Assembly (NCBI GenBank): GCA_017475035.1
Contig: JAFVGK010000123.1
Location: forward strand, 1 to 60,949
DNA: 60,949 bases
Direction: 5' to 3'
From: Blautia sp.
Lineage (GTDB): Bacteria > Bacillota > Clostridia > Lachnospirales > Lachnospiraceae
Numbering within the stretch: position 1 is the stretch's first letter; the number at the start of each line of letters is the position of its first letter. Of this stretch, positions 24,933 through 33,896 are shown in pieces. Below the pieces are notes generated by a model. That model did no database searches. It was not told the DNA's origin and was given only the letters and a program-made list of their open reading frames with translations. Both the position numbers and the translations under genes were made by a program.

Positions 24933-27077
24933 TCAGGCACAGGGAGCAGCTTCCTTATTAGCCGTCCAGGCGATCCCGGCAAGCACAAAAAAAGCGTTAT
25001 TCAAGCAGATGCCATTCCCCCACAATTTGTACTCAGCCGAGTCCGTATGGGGATCAGACAGCCATTTCCTGACCTGCTTTTCCGTCTTCGGTTTCTTCCC
25101 ATTGATCCGCTGCCACTCGTTCCAGACTTCCATCCAGAAAGCGAGTTCTGCTTCCGATGGATCCGGGTCTGCCAGCCCATCGCACCACCAGTCCGGGAAT
25201 GCCTGGAGCCTGGCGCATTCAATCGGTGTGAGCCTCCGTACTATGTAAGACGGCTCCTCGTTCGGCGTATCATTCACGCAGGGCGGATCCTTCCAGTCGG
25301 ATGCCACCAATGTGCCAGCCTGCTCTTTCAGCGCATTGGTGAAGAAGGAGCTCTTGCTCGTAGAATAATGGGCATCATCAGCCGGTGCTGCAACAGCATG
25401 CCGGTCCACCCCGGTCAGGGTAAAACTGACATCTTCATTTATTCCGTCCCCCTGTGGGCCGTTCTTCTCTTTCCTGCCGATCATGCTTCCCTGGAGGACA
25501 TAGGTCTGCTGCTTCGCCCCAGGCTGAGCCTGCAAGGCAGCCGCCTTGTCTTTCAGGTCACGGACTTCATCCCTCTGGTTCTGTGTAAAGAAAACTACAG
25601 CCTGCTGGTTATCACCAGCCCTGGCACGCAGCGTCCCTGCTTTGCAATCCGCATAGACATGCCCGCCTACCCTTGATGCGGCGCCAGGCTCAAAGGCAAT
25701 AGCCTCTTCCTTTTCCGGTGCTACCACGCAGATTCCTCCCTGGTTGCAAGTTGGATTGCCGCCCGCCTGGTCCAGCGTCCTGCTCGTCTTCGCTTCATAA
25801 AATCCGCTGTGCGGGTTAACCGATAGCATGGCATGGGAACTCTTACTGCACACACCGAAGGCCTTAAGCTCCGGTTTCGCTACTGCCCCTGGCCCCCTCG
25901 CCTGCAGGGTTGGAGACGTCTCTTCATTGATGGCAAAGGCAAATCCTGCCTGTTCTCCTGAGTTAAAAGCTTCCTTCGCGATCCCGTAAGCCTTCGGCTC
26001 CGCTACCAGCGGCACGTTATTCCCGCCAGTTCCTGCCCTGGAACACAGTGTCTGCACCTTCCCATCCTTTTCAATCTTCAGCCTGCTGTCGCTCGGGTTG
26101 TGCTGTAAGGACATGGCTGCGGGAACCTGCGCGGCACGGAGCGTAGGCGAGACTTCTTCCCCATATCCAATGGACCTTGCCTTCGCACTGTGTTCTGTGG
26201 AAAAGCCGGCTGCCTGGAGGACTGCCGGGTGGTTCCCGTGATCCTGGGCGACAAGTGTGTTTGTCTGCTCCCTGGTAACCGCCACCCCGCTCTGTCCCTG
26301 CGTGTTCAGGCAGTACCGTCCGATTCCTCCTCGTCCACTTCCAAAAGGAGATCCCCTGCCTGCCTCTCCAGTGCCCTCTTCAACACCGGCGGCAGTTCCT
26401 TTCCACGTGCCGATGCCCTGCGGAGAATACCCAGACAGGCCGTCGGACTCAAATAGTATTTCTGGTGCACTTCCTCCTGCAAAATCGCAGACAAGGTAGA
26501 TTCTTGCGCGTCGTTGGGGGACGCCCCAGTATTGAGCGTCAAAAACTCGGTAAGCCAGGCTCCATCCGTCACCCAGGTATACGTCCGCTTTGGGCCATCT
26601 GTGATCTTCAGGCGCAGGCACCTGCACCCCTTCTTCTTTAATTCCGATGACTGCTTCGAGGACAGCCCGGAAGTCGTCTCCACCGTTGGAGGAGAAGGCC
26701 CCGGGGACATTTTCCCAGACACAGTATCTTGGATATTTTCCATCTGTTGCTTCCCTCATTTCTTTTATGATCCTGACCGCCTCAAAGAACAGGCTGGAAC
26801 GCTGCCCTTCCTGGATGCCTGCCCTTCTGCCAGCGATAGACAAATCCTGGCAAGGCGACCCAAATGTGATGATGTCCACTGGCTCCAGTTCAGAGCCGGA
26901 TAAGCTGGATACATCACCATAATGTTTCACAGACGGCAGCCGCCTGTGCGTAACCAGCACAGGGAAAGGCTCTATTTCAGAGCTCCAGGCCGGCTTAATC
27001 CCTGCAAGGATCCCTGCCAGAGGAAAACCCCCGGAACCATCAAACAGGCTGCCGAGCGTTAAATCTTTTTCATGCAT
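24933..27077 (-). CDS. C5 cytosine DNA methyltransferase with an expanded repeat-bearing target-recognition region
   Basis: 714 residues, SAM-dependent. Motifs: I (LGSLFDGSGGFPLAGIL), IV with the catalytic Cys (GSPCQDLSIAG), VI (VWENVPGAFSS), VIII (GVPQRRARIYLV), and IX/X at the C terminus (RRLTPIECARLQAFPD; GNGICLNNAFFVLAGIAW). About 350 residues separate VIII and IX, far more than one recognition domain needs. They contain at least seven TL motifs in a repeating context (EVSPTLRAA, TSPTLQARGPGAV, AGTLRARAGDNQQAVV, SFTLTGVDRHAV, AGTLVASDWKDPP). Start at 27077 (MHEKDLTLG) from GAGGAAG. Likely protects phage DNA from restriction. Confidence 0.88.
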   Translation of the reverse strand: MHEKDLTLGSLFDGSGGFPLAGILAGIKPAWSSEIEPFPVLVTHRRLPSVKHYGDVSSLSGSELEPVDIITFGSPCQDLSIAGRRAGIQEGQRSSLFFEAVRIIKEMREATDGKYPRYCVWENVPGAFSSNGGDDFRAVLEAVIGIKEEGVQVPAPEDHRWPKADVYLGDGWSLAYRVFDAQYWGVPQRRARIYLVCDFAGGSAPEILFESDGLSGYSPQGIGTWKGTAAGVEEGTGEAGRGSPFGSGRGGIGRYCLNTQGQSGVAVTREQTNTLVAQDHGNHPAVLQAAGFSTEHSAKARSIGYGEEVSPTLRAAQVPAAMSLQHNPSDSRLKIEKDGKVQTLCSRAGTGGNNVPLVAEPKAYGIAKEAFNSGEQAGFAFAINEETSPTLQARGPGAVAKPELKAFGVCSKSSHAMLSVNPHSGFYEAKTSRTLDQAGGNPTCNQGGICVVAPEKEEAIAFEPGAASRVGGHVYADCKAGTLRARAGDNQQAVVFFTQNQRDEVRDLKDKAAALQAQPGAKQQTYVLQGSMIGRKEKNGPQGDGINEDVSFTLTGVDRHAVAAPADDAHYSTSKSSFFTNALKEQAGTLVASDWKDPPCVNDTPNEEPSYIVRRLTPIECARLQAFPDWWCDGLADPDPSEAELAFWMEVWNEWQRINGKKPKTEKQVRKWLSDPHTDSAEYKLWGNGICLNNAFFVLAGIAWTANKEAAPCA

Positions 27078-27222
27078 TTTGGGCTTCCTCATCTATAAAA
27101 ATCAGTTATTTATTATTTATTAGCCAGCTACAGTCTGATGACGATCCCATAAACGAATGGCCTTCTGTTTTGTCTTTCAAACAATACCTGGATATCCTTT
27201 TCACAATACTTTTTTGTCCCTC

Positions 27223-27265
27223 TTGATAATTCATGGCTGTCCGTGTATACTAGTTGTATATACAG
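27223..27265 (+). promoter_or_regulatory. vapBC promoter and palindromic operator
   Basis: -35 TTGATA (27223-27228), 17-bp spacer, -10 TATACT (27246-27251), followed by the palindrome GTATATAC, a likely VapB/VapBC autoregulation site. Confidence 0.7.
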
Positions 27266-27282
27266 ACATGGAGGTGATGCTC

Positions 27283-27519
27283 ATGACCACAACAAGAGTG
27301 TTTCAAAGCGGCAACAGCCAGGCTGTAAGAATCCCTAAAGAACTTCGCACGGATAAAACAGAATTCTTTATCAAACGTGTCGGGGATGCTTACATCCTCT
27401 TTCCTACAGACGATCCCTGGTTTCCGCTCCGTACTACTATTGGCGCCTTCCCTGATGACTTTTTAGAAGACAGGGACCAGCCGTCCATTCTTGACCTGCC
27501 TGAACGGGAGGATTTCTGA
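27283..27519 (+). CDS. vapB: VapB-type antitoxin (AbrB-like)
   Basis: 78 residues beginning MTTTRVFQSGNSQAVRIPKE, the swapped-hairpin AbrB/MazE DNA-binding fold of VapB antitoxins. The C-terminal part (FPDDFLEDRDQPSILDLPER) is acidic and would occupy the VapC active site. The ATG at 27283 has GGAGGTG. An in-frame reading from 27157 lacks a ribosome site and crosses the promoter. The stop overlaps the toxin start (TGATG), the usual translational coupling. Confidence 0.88.
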   Translation: MTTTRVFQSGNSQAVRIPKELRTDKTEFFIKRVGDAYILFPTDDPWFPLRTTIGAFPDDFLEDRDQPSILDLPEREDF

Positions 27520-27917
27520 TGTATCTCCTTGACACAAACATATGTGCATATTTAATGCGTGGCACATACCCGTCCCTGAACAGGAAAATACTGTCTATCC
27601 CACCTTCTGAACTTGCCATATCATCCGTTACCTTGTTTGAATTGGAGTACGGTGCGGCAAAAGCAGGCTGGGGAAACAAACGCCTGGAGGATATGCATTT
27701 ATTCCTCTCTGCATTCCAGGTCATACCATTTACTGAATACGATGCTGTTGTTACTGGACGGATCCGTGCAGAGCTCGTTAAAGCCGGACAGCCTATCGGC
27801 TCATACGATATCCAGATTGCAGGCCAGGGCGTAGCCAGGGGCATCACTGTGGTCACGCACAATACAGGAGAATTCAGCAGGGTTCCGGGGATTCTATTAG
27901 AGGACTGGGTTTTGTAA
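27519..27917 (+). CDS. vapC: VapC-type PIN-domain toxin
   Basis: 132-residue PIN ribonuclease: MYLLDTNICAYLMRGTYPSL gives the first catalytic Asp, SSVTLFELEYGAAKAG the acidic Glu, and GSYDIQIAGQGVARGITVVT with HNTGEFSRVPG the last acidic group. VapC toxins cleave tRNA or rRNA and are held inactive by VapB. Length is standard. On a phage such pairs stabilise the prophage or exclude other phages. The stop lies inside the terminator hairpin. Confidence 0.9.
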   Translation: MYLLDTNICAYLMRGTYPSLNRKILSIPPSELAISSVTLFELEYGAAKAGWGNKRLEDMHLFLSAFQVIPFTEYDAVVTGRIRAELVKAGQPIGSYDIQIAGQGVARGITVVTHNTGEFSRVPGILLEDWVL

Positions 27918-27935
27918 CCCAGTCTTTTATTTATT
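27903..27935 (+). terminator. vapBC terminator, overlapping the end of vapC
   Basis: GACTGGGTT, loop TTGT, AACCCAGTC, then TTTTATTTATTT. It probably also serves thyX, which converges on it. Confidence 0.85.
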
Positions 27936-28565
27936 TCCTTTCTCCCGTATCTTAGGATTTCCACAAGGCCTTTTCTCAGGGCATCTGCCCCGAACACATC
28001 CCGGGCCTGCGTCCTCAAACAGGATAGGGGCTGTCTCTTTACACAGCTTCAGCATTTCATCCGCCAGGCACCGGATTTCCCATTGTGCGCGGTTGCAGCA
28101 TCGCAAGCTGAAGAAATGGCGCAGCTCCCTGGCGTTCATCGTCACGATGAGCGATGTCGGTACTGCCTGCGGTGTGACATACCTGGCATCTTCTGTAGGG
28201 ATGCCCGCTTCTACCATTCTCCGGTAAAGGTTCATAACATCTTCCAGGAGGCTTCCAGCTTCCACATAGAATTCCGAATTCCGTATTCTCTCCGGCATGA
28301 CCAGATCCACATCATTGATCTTCACATAGCGCTGGGACTGGACTGAGAAAGACGCCAGCCTATGGCGCGTAAGCTGTGCAAGCGCCGCCCTGGACAGACC
28401 TTCCACCCGGAACGTAAACACGGCATGTTCCAGGACGGATTCATGGCCCGATTCCATGGAGTGCTGAAGTGACCTATAGCCGTTCTGAGAATCCGTACAC
28501 ACTGCGGCAGCATCACAGCAGACACCGGAAGCCTTCGGGGTATAAGCAATCAGTTCCACCCTCAT
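27927..28565 (-). CDS. thyX: Flavin-dependent thymidylate synthase ThyX
   Basis: 212 residues. Methylates dUMP to dTMP with methylene-tetrahydrofolate, FAD and NADPH. Contains the ThyX signature RHRLASFSVQSQRY and the downstream ARELRHFFSLRCCNRAQWEI. The N terminus is canonical (MRVELIAYTPKASGVCCDAA; ESVLEHAVFTFRVEGLSRAA). The ATG at 28565 overlaps the stop of the N6 methyltransferase gene (GCATGA). It sits with nrdD and nrdG in a nucleotide-supply cluster for phage DNA synthesis. Confidence 0.95.
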   Translation of the reverse strand: MRVELIAYTPKASGVCCDAAAVCTDSQNGYRSLQHSMESGHESVLEHAVFTFRVEGLSRAALAQLTRHRLASFSVQSQRYVKINDVDLVMPERIRNSEFYVEAGSLLEDVMNLYRRMVEAGIPTEDARYVTPQAVPTSLIVTMNARELRHFFSLRCCNRAQWEIRCLADEMLKLCKETAPILFEDAGPGCVRGRCPEKRPCGNPKIREKGNK

Positions 28566-29824
28566 GCCTCCACCTCCTGCGGCTCAAAAGATGCCACCTC
28601 GTCAAAGCGGAGCTTCTGCCCATCGCGGATTACAAACACATCATCGTATCTGCCGCCTTCATGCTCAATCGCCCGCTTCACAATCACATCCACGAACTTG
28701 GGATCAAGCTCAATCCCCCTGCAAACCCTGTCCGTCTCCATGCAGGCGACCAGCGTCGAACCGCTTCCAAGGAACGGGTCAAGCACGATGCCGTTCGTCA
28801 TGGTGCTGTTTTTGATGGGATAGCTCATAAGGGTCACGGGCTTCATCGTAGGATGGTCTGGGCTGCTTTTTGGCTTGTCGTATTCCCAGACAGTTGTCTG
28901 CTTCCGGTCCGCGTACCACTGGTGCTTCCCCTTGGCCTTCCAGCCAAACAGGCAGGGCTCGTGGATCCATTGGTAGGGAGACCGTCCAAGAACCAGAGCG
29001 TTCTTCTTCCAGATACAGCAGCCGGATAAATAAAAGCCGGCGTCTTTGAAGGCTTTCCGGAAGTTCAGGCCTTCCGTGTCTGCATGCCAGACATAAATGC
29101 TGCCGTCATCGGCAAGGTTCCCGTACATGCACTGGAAAGCGGAGAACAGGAACCGGTAGAACTCTTCATCGCCCATGTTGTCATTCATGATCTTCCCGGC
29201 TGTCTCCTGGACGTCCACATTGTATGGAGGATCCGTCAGCACGAGGTTGGCTTTATCCCCGTCCATCAGACGGGCGTAGGTCCCTTCCTGTGTGCTGTCC
29301 CCACAGACAACCCTGTGTTTCCCGATCAGCCAGAGGTCTCCCGGTTTGGAGAACACCGGCTGCTTCAGTTCTGAGTCAACATCAAAGTTATCTTCCTTCA
29401 CTTTCTTGTCGTAGATATTGGAAAACAGGTTCTCGATCTCCGCCCGGTCGAAACCGGTCAGGTCCGTGTTGAACTGAGCCGCGTCCAAATCCCGCAGCAG
29501 GTCAGCTAAGAGCTGGTCATCCCATTGGCCTGTAATCTTGTTCAGGGCTATGTTCAGCGCCTTTTCCCTTTCCTTATCCACATCGACCACAGCACAGGGG
29601 ACTTCCGTGTATCCAAGGTCAACTGCTACCGTCAGCCGTTGGTGCCCTCCTATGATCGTCATGTCTGCATTTACCACCAAAGGATCCGCAAAGCCAAACT
29701 CCTCGATGGATGCCTTGATCTTCTTGTATTCCTTATCCCCGGGCTTCAGCTTTTTCCTGGGGTTGTACTCCGCCGGCTTCAAAACGGATACCGGCAGGAT
29801 TTTCAGTTCAGCCGTTTTCTGCAT
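28562..29824 (-). CDS. ParB-domain N6-adenine (or N4-cytosine) DNA methyltransferase
   Basis: 420 residues. The N-terminal ParB/sulfiredoxin-like domain (ILPVSVLKPAEYNPRKKLKP; TIIGGHQRLTVAVDLGY) is joined to a beta-class methyltransferase. Motif IV DPPYNVDVQ comes first (about residue 205) and motif I FLGSGSTLVA later, within LDPFLGSGSTLVACMETDRV. This ParB-methyltransferase fusion is common in Clostridia phages. Start at 29824 (MQKTAELK) from GGAGG. It is the second DNA methyltransferase in the window and, with MetK, suggests a phage that modifies its DNA heavily. Confidence 0.9.
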   Translation of the reverse strand: MQKTAELKILPVSVLKPAEYNPRKKLKPGDKEYKKIKASIEEFGFADPLVVNADMTIIGGHQRLTVAVDLGYTEVPCAVVDVDKEREKALNIALNKITGQWDDQLLADLLRDLDAAQFNTDLTGFDRAEIENLFSNIYDKKVKEDNFDVDSELKQPVFSKPGDLWLIGKHRVVCGDSTQEGTYARLMDGDKANLVLTDPPYNVDVQETAGKIMNDNMGDEEFYRFLFSAFQCMYGNLADDGSIYVWHADTEGLNFRKAFKDAGFYLSGCCIWKKNALVLGRSPYQWIHEPCLFGWKAKGKHQWYADRKQTTVWEYDKPKSSPDHPTMKPVTLMSYPIKNSTMTNGIVLDPFLGSGSTLVACMETDRVCRGIELDPKFVDVIVKRAIEHEGGRYDDVFVIRDGQKLRFDEVASFEPQEVEA

Positions 29825-29834
29825 CGGCACCTCC

Positions 29835-30053
29835 TTACATTCTCATCACCTCGATGAAGGGCACGAAAAAAGAGCCGAAGTAAAACCCCAGCTCTGTTTC
29901 TCCTGTGCATTCATAATATTCTTCTGTAATGGCGCACCATTCAGGGTTCTCCCCATTCACTGAGGCGAGCACCCTGTCGTCCGCGTAATCAATCTGGTGT
30001 ACCAGGACTGCCCCTGTATTCGTCAGGCAATAAACACCAATTGCTTCAGGCAT
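29835..30053 (-). CDS. Small phage protein, 72 residues
   Basis: MPEAIGVYCLTNTGAVLVHQ at the N terminus and GFYFGSFFVPFIEVMRM at the end; probably a compact beta-rich protein. Start at 30053 follows GTGAGGG. It lies between the nrdG-side genes and the methyltransferase with no terminator. Function unknown. Confidence 0.6.
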   Translation of the reverse strand: MPEAIGVYCLTNTGAVLVHQIDYADDRVLASVNGENPEWCAITEEYYECTGETELGFYFGSFFVPFIEVMRM

Positions 30054-30060
30054 TCTTCCC

Positions 30061-30222
30061 TCACCCATCCTGCATATCCATGGCATGGTACGCGGCAGTG
30101 AGGAGCCAGTAGCAGCACATGCTGATTTTCCCATCCCTGCCAAACAGGATGCACATTATAATGAGGATTGCCTCTGTCATCAGGGCAGCTTCCCTTATCG
30201 CCCTATCGTCCAGCTTTTTCAT
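30061..30222 (-). CDS. Small membrane protein, 53 residues
   Basis: MKKLDDRAIREAALMTEAIL then IIMCILFG and MCCYWLLTAAYHAM, with two hydrophobic stretches on either side of GRDGKIS, a likely hairpin in the membrane. Start at 30222 follows TTGGAGG and overlaps the end of nrdG by about 20 bases. Function unknown. Confidence 0.55.
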   Translation of the reverse strand: MKKLDDRAIREAALMTEAILIIMCILFGRDGKISMCCYWLLTAAYHAMDMQDG

Positions 30223-30685
30223 GAACGCCTCCAAAACGGATAATCCTCTGGTTCCTGCTTCCGCGGAACGCAAGCGAGATATCCTTCTCTTCTTCCAGGA
30301 ACGGCCCGTCCACTACCACATCCACATAGTGAAGCAGCGGGGAACCAGACACAGCCTCAAACCGGTACCCCGTGTACAGCCAGATATCTTTTTCAGGCAT
30401 CTCCTTCCTGATCCTTTTGAGAAACGGCAGCAGCGCCTCCTGGTTCTCCGGTTCCATCGGCTCCCCTCCGAGGATCGAAAAGCCCTGGATCCAGGAAGGA
30501 CGCAGGGCTTTGATGATTTCATCCTCGGTTTCTTTTGTAAATTGGCTGCCGTATGAGAAATCCCATGTTTCCGGGTTGAAGCAGCCAGGGCAGTGGTTCC
30601 GGCAGCCGGATACAAACAGGGACACCCTCACGCCCGGGCCGTTGGCAATGTCTGTCTTCTTTACCGCGCCGTAATTCACGGCCAT
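30203..30685 (-). CDS. nrdG: Anaerobic ribonucleotide reductase activase NrdG
   Basis: 160-residue radical SAM enzyme that installs the glycyl radical on NrdD. The [4Fe-4S] motif is CRNHCPGC within SLFVSGCRNHCPGCFNPETW. The glycine-rich FSILGGEPMEPEN follows. The start at 30685 overlaps the end of the 177-residue gene, which links it to nrdD in one transcript. Works only without oxygen, which fits an anaerobic gut host. Confidence 0.95.
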   Translation of the reverse strand: MAVNYGAVKKTDIANGPGVRVSLFVSGCRNHCPGCFNPETWDFSYGSQFTKETEDEIIKALRPSWIQGFSILGGEPMEPENQEALLPFLKRIRKEMPEKDIWLYTGYRFEAVSGSPLLHYVDVVVDGPFLEEEKDISLAFRGSRNQRIIRFGGVHEKAGR

Positions 30686-31209
30686 TCACCCAGGGGCCTG
30701 CCTGTCTCCCCTACTGCCGCCGTGCAGAAATGGAGACCGGCCGGGGCATCGGTAAAGACCTCCCTGGCGATATCCTGTGCCAGGCCGGACCAGTTGCCGT
30801 TATAGTCAGAAATGTCATCGTGGAAAAACTGGATGACTTCCGGTTTAAAGCGGATAAAACTATGCTTCGTCCCGGTGAAGTCGGTAACCTCCTTAAAATC
30901 CTGCAGGACCGGGTTGCCTTCAAAAACCGTCTTATACTGTTCGAGGATGTCGTCCAGTCCTTTCCCGTTCTCCAGGTCGAATACTGTGATGCCAAGGGAG
31001 GCATTCCCGAACTCCCTGGTCTTCGGCAGGACCCGGTCAAGCGCCAGGAACTTTTTGTGGTTCAGCACCTCGATATCAAAGGCGTACTGGTTTTTCCCGT
31101 TCTCAGGCTCATAGATGTCCCCGACATAAATGTCGGAATCATTCTGGAACAGCGCCTTTACCTTTTTCTGGAAAGCGTACCACGGGGCTTCAATCTTAAA
31201 GTTTGCCAT
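30676..31209 (-). CDS. Conserved protein encoded between nrdD and nrdG
   Basis: 177 residues, MANFKIEAPWYAFQKKVKAL then FQNDSDIYVGDIYEPENGKN and HKKFLALDRVLPKTREFGNA. No domain recognised, but the arrangement nrdD - this protein - nrdG is familiar from Clostridia phages. Its role may be tied to the anaerobic reductase, though this cannot be shown from sequence. Strong ribosome site GGAGGAATTAGC before the ATG at 31209. Confidence 0.65.
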   Translation of the reverse strand: MANFKIEAPWYAFQKKVKALFQNDSDIYVGDIYEPENGKNQYAFDIEVLNHKKFLALDRVLPKTREFGNASLGITVFDLENGKGLDDILEQYKTVFEGNPVLQDFKEVTDFTGTKHSFIRFKPEVIQFFHDDISDYNGNWSGLAQDIAREVFTDAPAGLHFCTAAVGETGRPLGEWP

Positions 31210-31258
31210 GCTAATTCCTCCTGTCGTTAAAAAGATATGTTAAAACGCTTCTTATGGC

Positions 31259-33427
31259 TCACAGATGCAGGACCCTGTCCGCAATCTCAGCCGTCCTTCC
31301 CTGGTTGAAGAAGTTCGTGCCCAGGTACCCACATACCCGGCGGCACACATTCATCCGCTTCTCATCCCGGTTGCCGCAGTTCGGGCATTCCCATACCAGC
31401 TTGCCGTCATCCTCCACAATCCTGATCTCCCCGTCATACCCGCATGCCATGCAATAATCGCTCTTGGTATTCAGCTCCGCGTACATGATGTGGTCATAGA
31501 TGAATTTCATGATCGACAGGACAGCCGGGATATTGTTCTGCATATCCGGAATCTCGACATAGGAGATTGCTCCGCCGGGTGAAAGTGCCTGGAACTCCGC
31601 TTCAAACGCCAGCTTTGAGAACGCGTCAATTGGCTCGGTCACATGGATGTGATAGGAATTCGTAATGTAATTCTTATCCGTCACATGGGTGATCTTCCCA
31701 AACCTGCGCTGCAGGCACCTGGCAAATTTATAGGTGCTGGATTCCATCGGCGTACCGTAGAGGCTGTAGCTGATATTCTCCGCTTCCCTCCACTGAGCCG
31801 TTTTCTGGTTCAGGAACTTCATGACCTTAATCCCAAAGTCATGGCCGGCAGGATCCGTATGGCTGACGTTTTTCATCCTCCAGACACACTCGCTTAGGCC
31901 TGCATAGCCCAGGGAGATAGTGCTGTAGTTATCGTAGAGGAGCTTGTCGATCTTCTCTCCCTTCTTCAGCCGTGCGATTGCCCCATGCTGCCAGAGGATC
32001 GGTGCAACGTCTGAGGGTGTCCCCAGCAGTGTCTCATGCCGAATCCGGAGCGCCTTATGGCAGAGTTCCGTCCGCTCCTCCATCAGCTGCCAGAATTTTT
32101 CTTCATCGCCATCAGAGCTGCATGCAGCATCAACAAGGTTAATAGTTACAGCGCCCTGATTATAGCGTCCATAATACTTGTGGCTGCCATCCGGATTCAT
32201 CCCCACAGTGTCTGGAGTGAGAAAAGCCCGGCAACCCATGCAGGTGTACACATCCCCATTCTTCAGCTGCTTCATGATTTTCGCGCTGATGTAGTCCGGG
32301 ACCATCCTCTTCGCTGAACACCTGGCGGCAAGCTCAGTCAGGTACCAGTACGGCGAATCCTCCGTAATGTTATCTTCATCCAGGACATAGATCAGTTTCG
32401 GGAATGCGGGGCTGACCCACACGCCGATTTCGTTCTTGATCCCCTGGTACCGCTGCTTCAGTGTCTCCTCGATAATCATCGCCAGGTCATCCCTGGCCCG
32501 GCCTTCCGGGACCTCGTCCAGGTACATAAAGACAGAGACAAAGGGAGTCTGCCCGTTTGTTGTCAGCAGCGTCTGCAGCTGGTACTGGATGGTCTGGATG
32601 CCTTTTTCGATCTCTTTCTTCACCCGGATTTCCGCCATCCGGTTTATCTCTTCTTCTGTGAATTCCTTATTGATAAAACGGTTTTCCGCTTTTATCTCCC
32701 TGCGGAATTTCTCCCTGGATACTTCCACAAACGGAGAGAGATGTGCAAGACTGATAGTCTGGCCGCCATAGCTGTTACTCGCTACCTGCGATATGATCTG
32801 TGTTGCGATGTTGCAGGCTGTCGAAAAGCTATGCGGCTTCTCAATCATCGTGTCTGTGATCACCGTACCGTTCTGCAGCATGTCTTCCAGGTTGACCAGC
32901 TCACAGTTCGTGATCGGTCCGGAGATATATCCCATGTCATGGATGTGTATAATCCCCTCGTCATGGGCTTTGATAACATCCTCCGGAAAGATGTACCTCC
33001 GGCAGATATCCTCGGACACTTCCGATGCAAGGTAATCCCTCATAGTGCTGTTGATCATCGGGTCCTTGTTCGCGTTCTCCTGCTTCGCCAGTTCGTTGTC
33101 ATGGCGCAGGATCGACAGGATCTTCCGGTCCGTTGTGTTCTGTTTCCGCAACATCTCATGGCGCAGACGGTAGTCGCTGTAACACCGGGCGAGCCGGTAG
33201 TAACCTTTTCTTTGCAGTTCATCCAGGACCATGTCCTGGATTTCCTCAACACCCACGCTCCGGCCAAGCGACTCACACTGTTTCCGTATTTTGTCCATAA
33301 TAAAACCGGCTTCCACGCCAGGGAGCCGGTCCTCTTCCGCCACCTCCGCGTTTGCCGCGCTTATGGCGTTCTCTATTTTACTGATGTCGAACGGGGCTTC
33401 ACTCCCGTCCCGTTTTATAATCCTCAT
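31259..33427 (-). CDS. nrdD: Anaerobic ribonucleoside-triphosphate reductase NrdD
   Basis: 722 residues, class III reductase making dNTPs from NTPs with a glycyl radical. N-terminal ATP-cone (MRIIKRDGSEAPFDISKIEN, 1-90) for allosteric control. The catalytic barrel includes TCMGCRAFLTPDTVGMNPDG. The C-terminal zinc site is CMACGYDG ... CPNCGNRDE, and the glycyl-radical loop RVCGYLGTNFFNQGR lies 25 residues from the end. Length is typical. Start at 33427 from GGAGATGG; the reading from 33505 runs into the previous gene. Confidence 0.96.
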   Translation of the reverse strand: MRIIKRDGSEAPFDISKIENAISAANAEVAEEDRLPGVEAGFIMDKIRKQCESLGRSVGVEEIQDMVLDELQRKGYYRLARCYSDYRLRHEMLRKQNTTDRKILSILRHDNELAKQENANKDPMINSTMRDYLASEVSEDICRRYIFPEDVIKAHDEGIIHIHDMGYISGPITNCELVNLEDMLQNGTVITDTMIEKPHSFSTACNIATQIISQVASNSYGGQTISLAHLSPFVEVSREKFRREIKAENRFINKEFTEEEINRMAEIRVKKEIEKGIQTIQYQLQTLLTTNGQTPFVSVFMYLDEVPEGRARDDLAMIIEETLKQRYQGIKNEIGVWVSPAFPKLIYVLDEDNITEDSPYWYLTELAARCSAKRMVPDYISAKIMKQLKNGDVYTCMGCRAFLTPDTVGMNPDGSHKYYGRYNQGAVTINLVDAACSSDGDEEKFWQLMEERTELCHKALRIRHETLLGTPSDVAPILWQHGAIARLKKGEKIDKLLYDNYSTISLGYAGLSECVWRMKNVSHTDPAGHDFGIKVMKFLNQKTAQWREAENISYSLYGTPMESSTYKFARCLQRRFGKITHVTDKNYITNSYHIHVTEPIDAFSKLAFEAEFQALSPGGAISYVEIPDMQNNIPAVLSIMKFIYDHIMYAELNTKSDYCMACGYDGEIRIVEDDGKLVWECPNCGNRDEKRMNVCRRVCGYLGTNFFNQGRTAEIADRVLHL

Positions 33428-33896
33428 TTGTTTCCATCTCCTTCCCGGCCTCTGCCAGGAGTTCTTCGCAGGATTTCCCCAGGTATGTCCGGCACTGGCT
33501 GTCAAGCTGTTTATAAACCGCAGCCTGCTCTTCCGCCGTCAGGTCAATGGCATACTTCTTCTCATTGTCTTCCGATTCCGTGTTCACCACAATGAATTCA
33601 ATGCAGGAATCCAGATGGCTTTTGGAAAACCCGTTCAAGCCAATAAAAAAATCATACCAGCCCTCCTGGTCGCAGTCCCCATCCATAAACTCATCCAGGG
33701 CGTGCATAGGCTTGTACCCCAGGTCTTTCCTGATCCTGTCCGCGATCCGGGAGAGGCCGCTTGTTGCCATAAGCTGGAATCCTACTGTCGGGAACCGGCA
33801 TGGGTAATCAATATAACACTGGTTCTCACCAAACACAGCCTCCGTCCCAAAGTCGATAAATACCTCATCCCTCACAAAGCCCTCACACAGAGTCAT
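33399..33896 (-). CDS. Conserved hypothetical protein next to nrdD, 165 residues
   Basis: MTLCEGFVRDEVFIDFGTEA then ENQCYIDYPCRFPTVGFQLM, DRIRKDLGYKPMHALDEFMD, GWYDFFIGLNGFSKSHLDSC. The C-terminal 50 residues are charged and helical. I do not recognise the family with confidence; similar proteins occur in Clostridia mobile elements. Start at 33896 behind AGGAGGAG. Overlaps the MazG-like gene upstream and nrdD downstream, so the operon is tightly packed. Confidence 0.65.
   Translation of the reverse strand: MTLCEGFVRDEVFIDFGTEAVFGENQCYIDYPCRFPTVGFQLMATSGLSRIADRIRKDLGYKPMHALDEFMDGDCDQEGWYDFFIGLNGFSKSHLDSCIEFIVVNTESEDNEKKYAIDLTAEEQAAVYKQLDSQCRTYLGKSCEELLAEAGKEMETNEDYKTGRE

Noticed and set aside
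27157-27283. Longer VapB start
   Set aside because: The upstream ATG lies before the promoter and has no ribosome site.
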